From positions 750,501 through 814,500 of the forward strand of contig NZ_CP040517.1 in the NCBI RefSeq assembly GCF_005849285.1: DNA of 64,000 nucleotides, given 5' to 3'. The notes under the pieces are model-generated. The model worked only from the letters and a program-made list of their open reading frames with translations. It was not told where the DNA came from and searched no databases. Below, in pieces: positions 47,484 through 56,007 of the stretch. Source of the stretch: Luteithermobacter gelatinilyticus (GTDB taxonomy: Bacteria > Pseudomonadota > Alphaproteobacteria > Sphingomonadales > Emcibacteraceae). How positions within the stretch are numbered: the stretch's first letter is position 1; the number at the start of each line of letters is the position of its first letter. The translations under genes and the position numbers were made by a program.

Positions 47484-47655
47484 TGACGTGTCCGGTCCTT
47501 GCATGATCATGTGGTAGCTTGTTGTTGTTTTCCGACAATACAGCGAAAAAAATGCAGTGCAAGCCCTTCATCTTAGAACTTTGTCAATATTTTTGGGCTA
47601 TTCTTCCGTCAAAGGGTTAACGCAATAGAGGCATACGACAGTCAGGGCAAAGATA

Positions 47656-48003
47656 ATGGCAAAGGCGGCAGTGGACATGGATGCACAACGGATCGAAAAA
47701 ATCAGGGATGGTCTGAATTGCCTGCGCAAGCACAAAAGACGCACGGTGGTGATGCCGGCGACGCTTTATGTCGGGGCTTATGAATTCCGTTCCATGTTGT
47801 ATGATATTTCGCTTGGCGGGGTGCGTATGAAGCTGGATCTGCCCTTGGCCCGGGGGGCCGAGGTCAAGATCAGAATCAAGGATAAATCCAAACTGGATGG
47901 CGCGGTGGTCTGGCATGCTACCGGCTTTCTGGGCCTGAAATTCCTGGACGATGCAGATCAGATCCGGGGCGTTTTGGGCGAACTTGTTGCAGGACTTGAC
48001 TGA
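47656..48003 (+). CDS. PilZ domain protein, copy 1
   Basis: A 115-residue single PilZ domain. The c-di-GMP-binding signature is complete: RKHKR (RxxxR) at about residues 25-29 and DISLGG (DxSxxG) about 27 residues later. The strand pattern ends in AVVWHATGFLGLKFLD. It is about half identical to copy 2 at 48626-48943 across its whole length, and the RNase P RNA gene lies between them. It probably acts as a diffusible c-di-GMP effector; its target is unknown. Confidence 0.9.
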   Translation: MAKAAVDMDAQRIEKIRDGLNCLRKHKRRTVVMPATLYVGAYEFRSMLYDISLGGVRMKLDLPLARGAEVKIRIKDKSKLDGAVVWHATGFLGLKFLDDADQIRGVLGELVAGLD

Positions 48004-48047
48004 GCGCCTTGGTCCAGCCCTGAGTGTTGCGTTTTTTGACAAGACGC

Positions 48048-48077
48048 TTGCACTTCTGTTCATAAATAAGCGATAAT
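48048..48077 (+). promoter_or_regulatory. Predicted promoter of rnpB
   Basis: TTGCAC (48048-48053), 18 bases, GATAAT (48072-48077). The first paired base of the RNase P RNA (48084) lies seven bases after the -10 element, where transcription would start. A TTGACA at 48036-48041 gives no convincing -10 at that distance. Confidence 0.6.
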
Positions 48078-48083
48078 AATAAA

Positions 48084-48459
<376 letters not shown>

Positions 48460-48625
48460 ATCATTAATCCGGATAAGATCTGGAGTAAACTGTGGTAAGG
48501 CCCCGGTCCGAACAGACTTTATCCGCTTGGTCTCTAAAGCGAAAAATGTAACTAATATTAAGTTTTTTTTAACGATCGGCTTTGTACCCTGTCACTATAA
48601 AGTATATTTAGAGCCAGGTAGACAC

Positions 48626-48943
48626 ATGCAGGATTCCGTAATCAGACAAATTCTCAGTTCCATGCGCCGTCATAACCGCCGCACAGTGTTGTTGCCGGCC
48701 AGGCTGGATGTGGGAAAATATAATTTCGACTGTACGGCATATGACATTTCGCTGGGCGGAATTCGGCTCAAGGTGGACCTGCCGTTGGAGCAGGGGGCGA
48801 AAGTTTATGTCCAGCTCAAAGACAAACTGAAACGCGCCGCTAATGTTATCTGGTCGGCCGATGGTTTTGTCGGGCTGAAATTCTGTGATGCGCCGGAAAT
48901 CATCCGGGGGGAACTTGGCAGTCTGGCCAAGGGGCTTAACTGA
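48626..48943 (+). CDS. PilZ domain protein, copy 2
   Basis: A 105-residue PilZ protein with RRHNR (RxxxR) and DISLGG (DxSxxG), so it should bind c-di-GMP. Shared blocks with copy 1 include RRT, the YDISLGGxRxKxDLPL core, GFxGLKF and IRGxLGxLxxGL at the C terminus, pointing to duplication around rnpB. The ATG at 48626 follows AGCCAGG; longer frames run back into the RNase P RNA and are not real. The 166-base spacer after rnpB holds an AT-rich stretch with eight T at about 48562-48569 but no gene. Confidence 0.88.
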   Translation: MQDSVIRQILSSMRRHNRRTVLLPARLDVGKYNFDCTAYDISLGGIRLKVDLPLEQGAKVYVQLKDKLKRAANVIWSADGFVGLKFCDAPEIIRGELGSLAKGLN

Positions 48944-49007
48944 TCTCTTTTGCTCTGATCCCTCCCGCCTTTTTACTGTCCTGAATCGATATGAATCGGC
49001 ATGGTGT

Positions 49008-49045
49008 TAGAGTGAATTGAGCCAAGCTATTCACAATTCACTCTA
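49008..49045. repeat. Palindromic intergenic repeat, complete copy C
   Basis: Arms TAGAGTGAATTG (49008-49019) and CAATTCACTCTA (49034-49045) are identical to copy A at 1274-1311; the 14-nt loop differs at one base (AGCTATTCA versus ACCTATTCA). The last three bases, read on the minus strand, are the TAG stop of the AHL synthase gene. It lies between the convergent PilZ copy 2 and AHL synthase genes. Confidence 0.85.
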
Positions 49046-49687
49046 GGCCACATTCCGAGCAACGGGGTTTGGTGTGGGCCGGTCGATATGCAGCACGGCG
49101 CCAGTGATGCTGCGGCGGCGGCGGACCAGTTCGAGCCCCACGGCTGAAACCTTGATGGCAAAGGCGATGACGGTTTCGCCGTCCATGTCCTGTGGATAGC
49201 CCAGCGGTTCAATGCCCCAGCCCGCGCGCAAGATGCAGGGAAACGTCGCCATATCCGTGACAAAGGTGATCTGCTCAATCCCATAAAGCAGGGCCGCTTC
49301 CATCAACGCGCTGCTGAAGGCGGCGCCGATCGGATTCATCAGGTTCAGGCCACCGTTCCCTCCAGACAGGATATAGGCCCGCGAACATTCCCAGATTTTG
49401 GGGCCCCGTGGCACTTCTCCTTCGATGAGGTGAGGGAATATTTCGGACATCAGATGTGGTTTTTCCGTCGGCAAAAGGCGCATGCTGCCCAAAACGTCAC
49501 CCTGTTCATCCAAGGCCATAAGATACAAGGCGTCTTCCGTATCAAACTGGTCCTTTTCATATCCCGGCCGGGCCAAGGGAAGCGACCAGCCTTTCTGTTC
49601 CACAAAAACCCGGTATCTTTGCCGGTGCATTTGGGAAATGGCTGTCAGATAACGATGCCGGTTTGCGGCAGTGACCAAGGTGATCAT
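49043..49687 (-). CDS. Acyl-homoserine-lactone synthase, LuxI family
   Basis: A 214-residue autoinducer synthase that makes an acyl-homoserine lactone from SAM and acyl-ACP or acyl-CoA. The conserved residues are present: Arg and Phe in RQRYRVFVEQKGW with the Trp at its end, Asp pair in FDTEDALYLMALD, Arg in GSMRLLPTEKP, and the WECSRAYI segment. I start at the ATG at 49687, preceded by AAAGGAG; nine upstream codons lack such a site. The TAG stop is part of a palindromic repeat, so the last codons may have been changed. The cognate regulator lies upstream on the same strand. Acyl chain length cannot be predicted. Confidence 0.93.
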   Translation of the reverse strand: MITLVTAANRHRYLTAISQMHRQRYRVFVEQKGWSLPLARPGYEKDQFDTEDALYLMALDEQGDVLGSMRLLPTEKPHLMSEIFPHLIEGEVPRGPKIWECSRAYILSGGNGGLNLMNPIGAAFSSALMEAALLYGIEQITFVTDMATFPCILRAGWGIEPLGYPQDMDGETVIAFAIKVSAVGLELVRRRRSITGAVLHIDRPTPNPVARNVA

Positions 49688-49763
49688 GAAACCGTCTCCT
49701 TTGTTGCCGAACATTTACATCTATGTTTGCGAGAATGCCTTGAAAGGTAGGACGTTGTAACCT

Positions 49764-49779
49764 CCCTAGTCGGATAGGG
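49764..49779. promoter_or_regulatory. Candidate lux-type box upstream of the AHL synthase
   Basis: CCCTA (49764-49768), six bases, TAGGG (49775-49779) forms a perfect dyad centred about 85 bases upstream of the synthase start. LuxR-family boxes are dyads of 18-20 bp, and CT-N12-AG can be fitted here (49762-49777). This is the only clear dyad in the luxR-luxI spacer. Confidence 0.35.
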
Positions 49780-49848
49780 TCACGAACGCATCAGGTCAGC
49801 CGATAAGCCGGAACGGAGATGAAGGCCGGGATCATATATGGACTCATT

Positions 49849-49880
49849 AAATAAATAGGTGGCGAAATAAATAGGTGGCG
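49849..49880. repeat. 16-bp tandem duplication in the luxR-luxI spacer
   Basis: AAATAAATAGGTGGCG occurs twice without a gap or mismatch, at 49849-49864 and 49865-49880. It lies about 70 bases downstream of the luxR stop and between it and the candidate lux box. Confidence 0.9.
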
Positions 49881-49947
49881 TTTCCCCTCATACAGCGGGC
49901 CGGGAACCGGGGACAACAGGCAGGTCATATGTGGGTAAGAACAGCGG

Positions 49948-50667
49948 TTACGGCCTGATTTCTCCGCTGATGACGGCGCGGATTACGGCCTGTACACGGG
50001 TCGGTACGCCGTGTTTGCGTTTGGCGTTTTCCACATGAAAATGTACGGTGCTGGAACTGATGGACAGAATATCGGCAATATCATTGTCACTTTTTCCTGC
50101 CGCCACCCAGCTCAGGCATTCCCGTTCCCGGTTGGTCAGAGGGACGCCGGGCCGATCGTCCTGATCCGATTTGTTAAAAATGCGGGTCGCTGCTTCCTGG
50201 AAATATATTGCCATTAAATGCAGGGCATGATGGCTGTTGGGTGGCAGATCCACGCAGCTTCCTGAAACGTTGAATGTGGTTGGCAACCGACCCGGCACAT
50301 AGATGGGCACGGTGATTCCTGTTTTAAGCCCGCACTGGGCCGCTTCATCCATGATCTGCTGCTGGCGTTTATTCAACTTGTCCAGCTTGTGCCAGTAAAA
50401 GGGGGTGGGAACGCACAGGGCTTTTTTTAAAATGATGTCCGTTTCAAAATATCGCTGGTCCAAGTATCGGGATACCCAGTTTTCAGGATAATGCACAATA
50501 CCAATGGCATCCGGCGGCGGCGAGACAAAATCCACCAAGGAAAGACAGGAAAAATAATCGAACCCCAGCGTTCTGACAGCCTTGCTCATGACCCGTTTCA
50601 ACTCTTGTCCCCCAGCGGCTTTCTGGGCGGCGGTGACAAAGTCCTGAATATCGGAAAACCCCATCAT
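49948..50667 (-). CDS. LuxR-family autoinducer-responsive transcription regulator
   Basis: About 239 residues. The N-terminal autoinducer-binding domain has the typical aromatic/acidic set in FDYFSCLSL, YPENWVSRYLDQRYFETDIILKKAL and PFYWHKL. The C-terminal GerE helix-turn-helix is LTNRERECLSWVAAGKSDNDIADIL followed by STVHFHVENAKRKHGV. I take the ATG at 50667 (or 50664) after AGGGGCC; a start at 50748 adds 27 residues without a ribosome-binding site. It is upstream of the AHL synthase on the same strand, so the two form a canonical quorum-sensing pair. It is divergent from a PAS_5 gene. Confidence 0.93.
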   Translation of the reverse strand: MMGFSDIQDFVTAAQKAAGGQELKRVMSKAVRTLGFDYFSCLSLVDFVSPPPDAIGIVHYPENWVSRYLDQRYFETDIILKKALCVPTPFYWHKLDKLNKRQQQIMDEAAQCGLKTGITVPIYVPGRLPTTFNVSGSCVDLPPNSHHALHLMAIYFQEAATRIFNKSDQDDRPGVPLTNRERECLSWVAAGKSDNDIADILSISSSTVHFHVENAKRKHGVPTRVQAVIRAVISGEIRP

Positions 50668-50899
50668 CTTACGGCCCCTATGGGAAACGGCTCCCTGAAG
50701 TGGTTCTTGGTCATATATCTTTAGTATATTATTATAAATATTTTTCAATTTAAAGTGTTATTTTGTGTTAGGGGTATTTCCGGATAAGAGGAAGCCCGCC
50801 TTAAAGCTTTCTTAAAGAAATCCATCTATTGTAGAACAGGCTTTTGAAAGTGTTTGCGGCAATACAAAAATTCATAAAAAAGTTTTCAAGGGAGCGACA

Positions 50900-51382
50900 G
50901 TGACAGACCCCCTTTTAATGAACTTCGCTGATCAGGAACTCGCAGCGGCCTGGCATAAGGACATATATGCCTATTGGCAGGCGTTGCGGGGCGACCGAAT
51001 AATGCCTTCCCGGAAAATGTTTGACCCATTGCAAGTACCTGCCGCTCTTGGAAAAATCATGATTATTGAGGTTGGGGAGCCTCCGGAAAAATATAAATTT
51101 CGTTTAATTGGGACCGAGATTACCCTGCTGGCAGGGTTTGATGCCAACGGTCAAAGATTCATGGAACTGCCCGATATCGAAAGGGTTACGCACCGTTTTG
51201 ACTGGTTGCTGGAAAATAAGCGCCCCTATTATGTCCATGATATTTTCTTTTGGTCTGAGGAAGATAGAAAGGAAGAACGGTTTGCCTATAATTCTCTGGT
51301 CCTGCCTTTTTCAGAAAATAACATAGACGTTAATTTTATTTTCAACTGCCTTGACATTGTCAAACTTCCTCCCGTTTCCTGA
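50900..51382 (+). CDS. PAS_5 domain protein, copy 2
   Basis: A 160-residue PAS_5 (PF07310) protein with GTG start after AAGGGAGC. Characteristic features: YWQALRGDRIMPSRKMFDPLQVPAALGKIMIIEV, KFRLIGTEITLLAG, FDWLLENKRPYYV and a final NSLVLPFSENNIDVNFIF strand. It is close to copy 3 at 51747-52271, with which it shares the YWxxxRGxRxMPSRKxFDPxxVPxALG pattern, and more distant from copy 1 at 15.6 kb. It is transcribed divergently from luxR. A sensory role for a small ligand is inferred from the PAS fold; there is no fused output domain. Confidence 0.87.
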   Translation: MTDPLLMNFADQELAAAWHKDIYAYWQALRGDRIMPSRKMFDPLQVPAALGKIMIIEVGEPPEKYKFRLIGTEITLLAGFDANGQRFMELPDIERVTHRFDWLLENKRPYYVHDIFFWSEEDRKEERFAYNSLVLPFSENNIDVNFIFNCLDIVKLPPVS

Positions 51383-51746
51383 CTGTCGCAGGGCGGCGGA
51401 AGAGTACAGATAAACCCCGTTGGCATTCACAGCCGTTCTTTGCAACTTGATTGGGGAACCACCTCGATATAAAGCGAATTGTGATGAGAGGGGAACGTCA
51501 TCGCGATAAACATCAGCGACGACGCAATCCATAGTGCTGCCGTCTGTGGAACGCCGCATCCGCTTGCGCCGCCCCGCAAAGCAGTGCGTTAACTTTTTGT
51601 TAACTTTTTTGCGCTGGAATCCAACGCCGGATAAAGATAATATTGTCGCATCAAAACATCACACAACGTAATGCTGCAGCAGCCCCTTCGCCAGCATTAT
51701 GTTTGGGGGATGTCCTGTTAATCTACAGGATTTAAGGGGAATAATC
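51383..51746. other. 364-base spacer between PAS_5 copies 2 and 3
   Basis: No convincing gene. A minus-strand frame at 51311-51559 overlaps PAS_5 copy 2 and has no family resemblance. The spacer contains a direct repeat GTTAACTTTTT at 51588-51598 and 51599-51609 and an AT-rich stretch up to the start of copy 3, where its promoter probably lies. Confidence 0.6.
51588..51609. repeat. 11-bp direct repeat GTTAACTTTTT, two copies
   Basis: Two adjacent perfect copies (51588-51598, 51599-51609). Each contains the palindrome GTTAAC. The 11-bp period places both on one face of the helix, about 140 bases before PAS_5 copy 3. Confidence 0.8.
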
Positions 51747-52271
51747 GTGATACACGCTAATAGTCCGGACACTTTAGTGACCGACCTTTCCAAAGGTGAT
51801 TTTTCCGAAAATTTCCAGAAAGACGTTTTGGCATACTGGAATCTGATCAGAGGCAGCCGACAGATGCCTTCACGAAAGGATTTTGATCCTGTGAAGGTTC
51901 CGACCGCTCTGGGAAATCTGCTCTTGGTGGATGTGGTGGCCAACCCCGTCAAATTCAGAATTCGCCTGCTGGGCACGGGTCTTACCCCTTTGTTCGAGGG
52001 GGACAGAACAGGTTATTTTATTGATGAAATTCCTTATAGCGGGCAAATAATACAACGGTTCCAATGGTTGATAAGCCACAAGAAACCCTATTACATCCGA
52101 AGCGATTTCTCCTGGCCCGGGGAGGATCCCAAGCCTTATACCAGCCTGGCCTTGCCCTTATCGGAAGACGGCCAGACCGTCACCATGATCCTGTGCTGCA
52201 TTCATCTGTTGCAGCTTGACCCGGGCGGAAAAATGTTCTGGTTCCGTCATTTTGGCGGGGGCGCCTCCTGA
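51747..52271 (+). CDS. PAS_5 domain protein, copy 3
   Basis: A 174-residue PAS_5 protein. Diagnostic segments: YWNLIRGSRQMPSRKDFDPVKVPTALGNLLLVDV, KFRIRLLGTGLTPLFEG, FQWLISHKKPYYI and LALPLSEDGQTVTMILCCIHLL. It has a longer C-terminal tail (GGKMFWFRHFGGGAS) than copies 1 and 2. I take the GTG at 51747, six bases after AAGGGGA, over the ATG at 51699. It forms a tandem pair with copy 2, on the same strand. Confidence 0.86.
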   Translation: MIHANSPDTLVTDLSKGDFSENFQKDVLAYWNLIRGSRQMPSRKDFDPVKVPTALGNLLLVDVVANPVKFRIRLLGTGLTPLFEGDRTGYFIDEIPYSGQIIQRFQWLISHKKPYYIRSDFSWPGEDPKPYTSLALPLSEDGQTVTMILCCIHLLQLDPGGKMFWFRHFGGGAS

Positions 52272-52439
52272 ACTTGAGGCGCAAACTTGGGCCCAAATTT
52301 GAGGCTGGGTTAGAAAACTCGCCTGTGAACCGGTCAGTGAACTTGACAGTATAAGACGGCTAGGCGCATGCTGGGATGGCCGAATTGTGGTGGTTTATCC
52401 CCGATAAGGTCTGTATTGAGCTCCTGGTGAGAGAAACTG

Positions 52440-53699
52440 ATGTCCCGACAACCTTCACGCCTTCCGTTCCAAAGCCCTGAGCAGGAATATTTGCGGCGCC
52501 TTTATACCAGCGCGTCGGCCTGTGCCCATCATTTGGAATGTTCCCTGAGCGGAGAACGTTATGATATTGGTCGGCCTCACGGACTGTCGCGGACCGGCAA
52601 ACCGCTCATGGTGCGTTATGACCTGGACAAGGTGAACCGGAGCGTCACATGGGCGCAGATGAAAGCCCGTCGCAGCGGTTTCTGGAAGTATCGGGAACTT
52701 TTGCCGGTAATGAACGGAGAGAATGTAATCAGCCTGGGAGAGGGCGTGACTCCACTGATTGCCTTGCGCTACAGTGTGCCGGCGGGCGCTCGGGTGGTTG
52801 TCAAGGATGAAGGACGCCTGCCGACCGGTTCTTTCAAGGCGCGGGGACTGGCGGTGGCCGTGGGCCGCGCGCGGGAACTGGGGCTTAGACACCTGGCCAT
52901 GCCGACCAACGGAAATGCTGGCGCGGCTCTTGCGGCTTACGCCCGTTATGCTGGCCTGAAGGCCACGATCTTCTGTCCGGAGGATACGCCAGAGATTAAC
53001 CTGCGGGAAATGGCGGCGCAGGGCGCGGAATTGCATAAGGTTAATGGTTTGATCCATGAATGCGGCCGGATTGTCCAGAAAGGGGTTGAGGAATCTGGTT
53101 GGGCCGACTTTTCCACGCTCAAAGAGCCTTATCGTCTTGAAGGCAAAAAGACCATGGGGCTGGAGCTGGCCGAACAATATGGCGGGACTTTGCCGGAGGT
53201 GATTTTTTATCCCACCGGAGGCGGCACTGGGCTGATCGGGATGTGGAAGGCATTCCAGGAATTGGTGGCTCTGGGCTGGATCAGGGACAAGCTGCCGCGC
53301 ATGGTGGCGGTGCAGGCCACAGGCTGTGCGCCAATTGTCAGGGCCTGGGAACAGGGGTGGGATCAGGCATCCTTGTGGCGTGATGCGGCCACAGTTGCGG
53401 CGGGCATTCGGGTGCCGGTGGCGGTAGGGGATTTTCTGATTCTGCGCGCTTTACGGGAAAGCGGTGGTTTCGCAACGGCCGTATCGGATCAGCAGATTCT
53501 CAAGGCACGCGATCAGGTTGCGCGTGAGGACGGCCTTTTGTTATGTCCGGAAGGGGCCGCAACCTTTGCCGCATGGAAACAGGCCCTGGAACAGGGAATG
53601 GTCAGTTTTCAGGACCAGGTTATACTGTTTAATTGCGCCACTGGCCTTAAATACCCGCTGCCAGAAGGTGGCAGCTGTTCCGATTGTGATCATCCCTGA
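52440..53699 (+). CDS. Threonine-synthase-like PLP-dependent enzyme
   Basis: A 419-residue fold-type II PLP enzyme related to plant-type threonine synthase. Residues 20-60 include a short Cys-containing segment (CAHHLECSLSGERYD) reminiscent of that family's N terminus. The PLP lysine is Lys133 in PTGSFKARG; PTNGNAGAALAAYARYAG is the substrate/phosphate region, and PTGGGTGLIGMW the PLP-phosphate loop. The chain ends with a CSDCDHP tail bearing CxxC. A separate thrC exists at 24.3 kb, so this copy probably handles another substrate, such as a beta-replacement or diaminopropionate-type reaction (inference). It is followed by a TonB-dependent receptor gene. Confidence 0.85.
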   Translation: MSRQPSRLPFQSPEQEYLRRLYTSASACAHHLECSLSGERYDIGRPHGLSRTGKPLMVRYDLDKVNRSVTWAQMKARRSGFWKYRELLPVMNGENVISLGEGVTPLIALRYSVPAGARVVVKDEGRLPTGSFKARGLAVAVGRARELGLRHLAMPTNGNAGAALAAYARYAGLKATIFCPEDTPEINLREMAAQGAELHKVNGLIHECGRIVQKGVEESGWADFSTLKEPYRLEGKKTMGLELAEQYGGTLPEVIFYPTGGGTGLIGMWKAFQELVALGWIRDKLPRMVAVQATGCAPIVRAWEQGWDQASLWRDAATVAAGIRVPVAVGDFLILRALRESGGFATAVSDQQILKARDQVAREDGLLLCPEGAATFAAWKQALEQGMVSFQDQVILFNCATGLKYPLPEGGSCSDCDHP

Positions 53700-53702
53700 T
53701 AA

Positions 53703-53740
53703 GGTCTAACCCCTGTCCGGGGTAAGGAGACCCCAATTTT
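53703..53740 (+). terminator. Compact hairpin between the PLP enzyme and TonB receptor genes
   Basis: Inner stem ACCCC (53709-53713) / GGGGT (53719-53723) sits inside outer arms GGTCT (53703-53707) / AGACC (53728-53732) and is followed by CCAATTTTG. GGGGT can alternatively pair with the second ACCCC (53730-53734), directly before AATTTT. It could be a weak terminator or an attenuator ahead of the receptor gene. Confidence 0.35.
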
Positions 53741-53770
53741 GTTATCGCCAAGGGGGCTGAACGGGAAGTT

Positions 53771-55843
53771 ATGGTGAAGTGTGTAGCGTCTATTGTTGCA
53801 GCTATGCTGGCGCTGGGAGGGCTCATCGGGGCGGTGCCGGGTTTTGCCGCCCCGGCAGTGGAGGAAATCGTCACGACGGGCACCCCACTGGCGCGTCTGG
53901 CGGATAGCTCATTTAGCGAAGACCTCTGGACGGCGGGGGATCTCGCCAGTCTGCCGGGCCGCCAGCTCGACCGGAAACTCAGATTTCATCCGGGGTTTGG
54001 TCTATTTCGTCGCCACAGCAGCCTGGTAGCACATCCTTCAATTCAGGGGGGCGGACTGCGGCATCTGGGCCCCAATGGCGCGGGGCGGGTTCTGGTGTTG
54101 CTGGATGGCGTGCCGCAAAACGACCCTTTTGGGGGCTGGGTATACTGGAACGGGATGGAGGCTGCTGACCTTGAAAGCCTTCGTCTGGTGAGTGGCGGTG
54201 GCGCCGGACAGTGGGGCCAGGCGGCCCTTGCCGGAACCATAAATCTGAGCAGCCGTTCGCCCCGGGAAGGGGGGTGGGCCCGGTTGATGGTAGACAGTCT
54301 GACGAGCCTTGAAATGGCGGCGTCGGGAGGTCTGGATCTGGACGGGGTGATGTTGTCCCTGAGCGGGGGATATCTCGATAGCGTAGGACATCATTTGTTA
54401 TCTGAAGAGCAACGCGGGTCCATTGATCAAAAAGCGTCACTGGAAAGCCGTCGGATTGGGGGGCGGCTGACGGTGCCGCTGCGGGAACAGGTGACCCTGG
54501 CGGTAGGGGCTGGTTTTTATGAAGAACATCGTCTTAATGGCCTGCCATCGGCCCCGAATGACAGTCGTCTGTATGATGGAAGTTTCAGCCTGGCTCGCCG
54601 GGATAGTCGTCTGAACTGGCAGTTTCTTTTATTCGGCCGCAGTCGTGAGTTCAGCAACCGTTTTGCCGCCACGGATGAGCGCAGGACGGCCGATCGTGTG
54701 GTGCTGGATCAGTTTGACATGCCTGCGGAGATGTTGGGCGGCAGCTTTCTGTTGCAGGCCTCTGATCTGCACCCACATCATCTGGAAACCGGTGTTGACC
54801 TGCGTCTGCTTAAGGGCGAAACCCATGAGCGGTTCTTTTTTGTGGCTGGTGTGCCAAACCGGGAACGTGCCGCCGGCGGGCGGCAGCTTTTTGCCGGAAT
54901 ATTTGTCGAGGACAGGGTGACTTTGGGGCAAAGTACGACCCTAACCCTGGGGGCGCGGCTGGACTATTGGCGGCTCTATAACGGTCACCGCCGGGAATGG
55001 AACTTGCAGGATAACAGGCTAATTCGCGATGAAAGCTTTGACGAACGTTCAGGGCAAATTATAAATGGGCGGGTTTCCATGCAGCATCGTTTCAGTCCCG
55101 ACAGCGGTCTGCGGGTGAGCGCCTATACGGGATTTCGGGTGCCGACCATCAATGAACTTTATCGGCCGTTTCGGGTGCGCACAGACATTACGGAAGCCAA
55201 TCCGCAGCTGGACCCGGAACGGCTTTACGGGATTGAAGTCAGCGGCCAACACCGCTTTACGGAACAGGGCCGCCTGGAAGTTACGTTTTTTTACACCCGT
55301 CTCAATCAGGCTGTGGCAAATGTCACTATCGGGCAGGGGCCCGGCGTCATTCCGCCATTCGGGTTTGTCCCGGGGGTGTTGCGTCAACGGCAAAATCTCG
55401 ATCGTATCGCTAGTCATGGCGCAGAGGTGCGCCTGAAGGGAGATTTGGGAGAGCGCCTGTCTTATGATCTGCGCTATCTGTACGTCCGCGGGCGGGTAGA
55501 ACAAAGCATTGCCCATGCAGAGCTTGACGGCAAGAGACTGCCGCAAAGCCCGGAACATCAGGGGAGCATTCTGGTCAACTGGCAGCCAGCGGGGCGTCTG
55601 GACATTACCCTGGTGGCCCGTTATGGCGATGGCCCGTTTGAAGATGATCTGAATACTCTGCGCTTGAACGATCTGTTCAGTGTGGATTTGGCCTTGCAGT
55701 ATCAGGCGGGAGCCGACTGGCAGATCGGCTTTGAAGCTCTCAATCTTTTGGATCGGACACTCGAAACCGGAATCAGCAGTGACGGCTTGGTCTCCATTGG
55801 GCAGCCACGGACCTTCAGGCTCAGTATCGTCAAAAACTATTAA
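53771..55843 (+). CDS. TonB-dependent outer-membrane receptor
   Basis: A 690-residue outer-membrane transporter. The signal peptide is MVKCVASIVAAMLALGGLIG with cleavage near GFAA; a short TonB-box-like segment (EEIVTTGTPL) follows. The plug domain includes RVLVLLDGVPQNDPFGG. The beta-barrel carries the LRVSAYTGFRVPTINELYRP segment, and the chain ends in an aromatic residue (RLSIVKNY). It imports a scarce ligand such as a siderophore, cobalamin or other metallophore, driven by TonB. No metal-regulator gene or corrinoid riboswitch was seen upstream, so the ligand is unknown. It lies 71 bases after the PLP enzyme gene. Confidence 0.93.
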   Translation: MVKCVASIVAAMLALGGLIGAVPGFAAPAVEEIVTTGTPLARLADSSFSEDLWTAGDLASLPGRQLDRKLRFHPGFGLFRRHSSLVAHPSIQGGGLRHLGPNGAGRVLVLLDGVPQNDPFGGWVYWNGMEAADLESLRLVSGGGAGQWGQAALAGTINLSSRSPREGGWARLMVDSLTSLEMAASGGLDLDGVMLSLSGGYLDSVGHHLLSEEQRGSIDQKASLESRRIGGRLTVPLREQVTLAVGAGFYEEHRLNGLPSAPNDSRLYDGSFSLARRDSRLNWQFLLFGRSREFSNRFAATDERRTADRVVLDQFDMPAEMLGGSFLLQASDLHPHHLETGVDLRLLKGETHERFFFVAGVPNRERAAGGRQLFAGIFVEDRVTLGQSTTLTLGARLDYWRLYNGHRREWNLQDNRLIRDESFDERSGQIINGRVSMQHRFSPDSGLRVSAYTGFRVPTINELYRPFRVRTDITEANPQLDPERLYGIEVSGQHRFTEQGRLEVTFFYTRLNQAVANVTIGQGPGVIPPFGFVPGVLRQRQNLDRIASHGAEVRLKGDLGERLSYDLRYLYVRGRVEQSIAHAELDGKRLPQSPEHQGSILVNWQPAGRLDITLVARYGDGPFEDDLNTLRLNDLFSVDLALQYQAGADWQIGFEALNLLDRTLETGISSDGLVSIGQPRTFRLSIVKNY

Positions 55844-56007
55844 CGGGCCAAAACTGTTAACGGCTCAGAAATCATGTACAATTCTCCCGGTCAGATCTGG
55901 TTCAGGAGCCAGGGATTTGGCGCAAGCCATAGTGGTGCATCTTTTCTTGCATATTCATGTTTGGGATCATATGATGTGGGTTCTTTGAGGATGTACGGGT
56001 AGAGAGT

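Noticed and set aside
51311-51559. 82-codon minus-strand frame near PAS_5 copy 2
   Set aside because: Overlaps the 3' end of a well-supported PAS_5 gene, has no ribosome-binding site of note and resembles nothing I know.
53700-53770. Corrinoid riboswitch upstream of the TonB receptor
   Set aside because: The 71-base spacer is too short and has no B12-box sequence.
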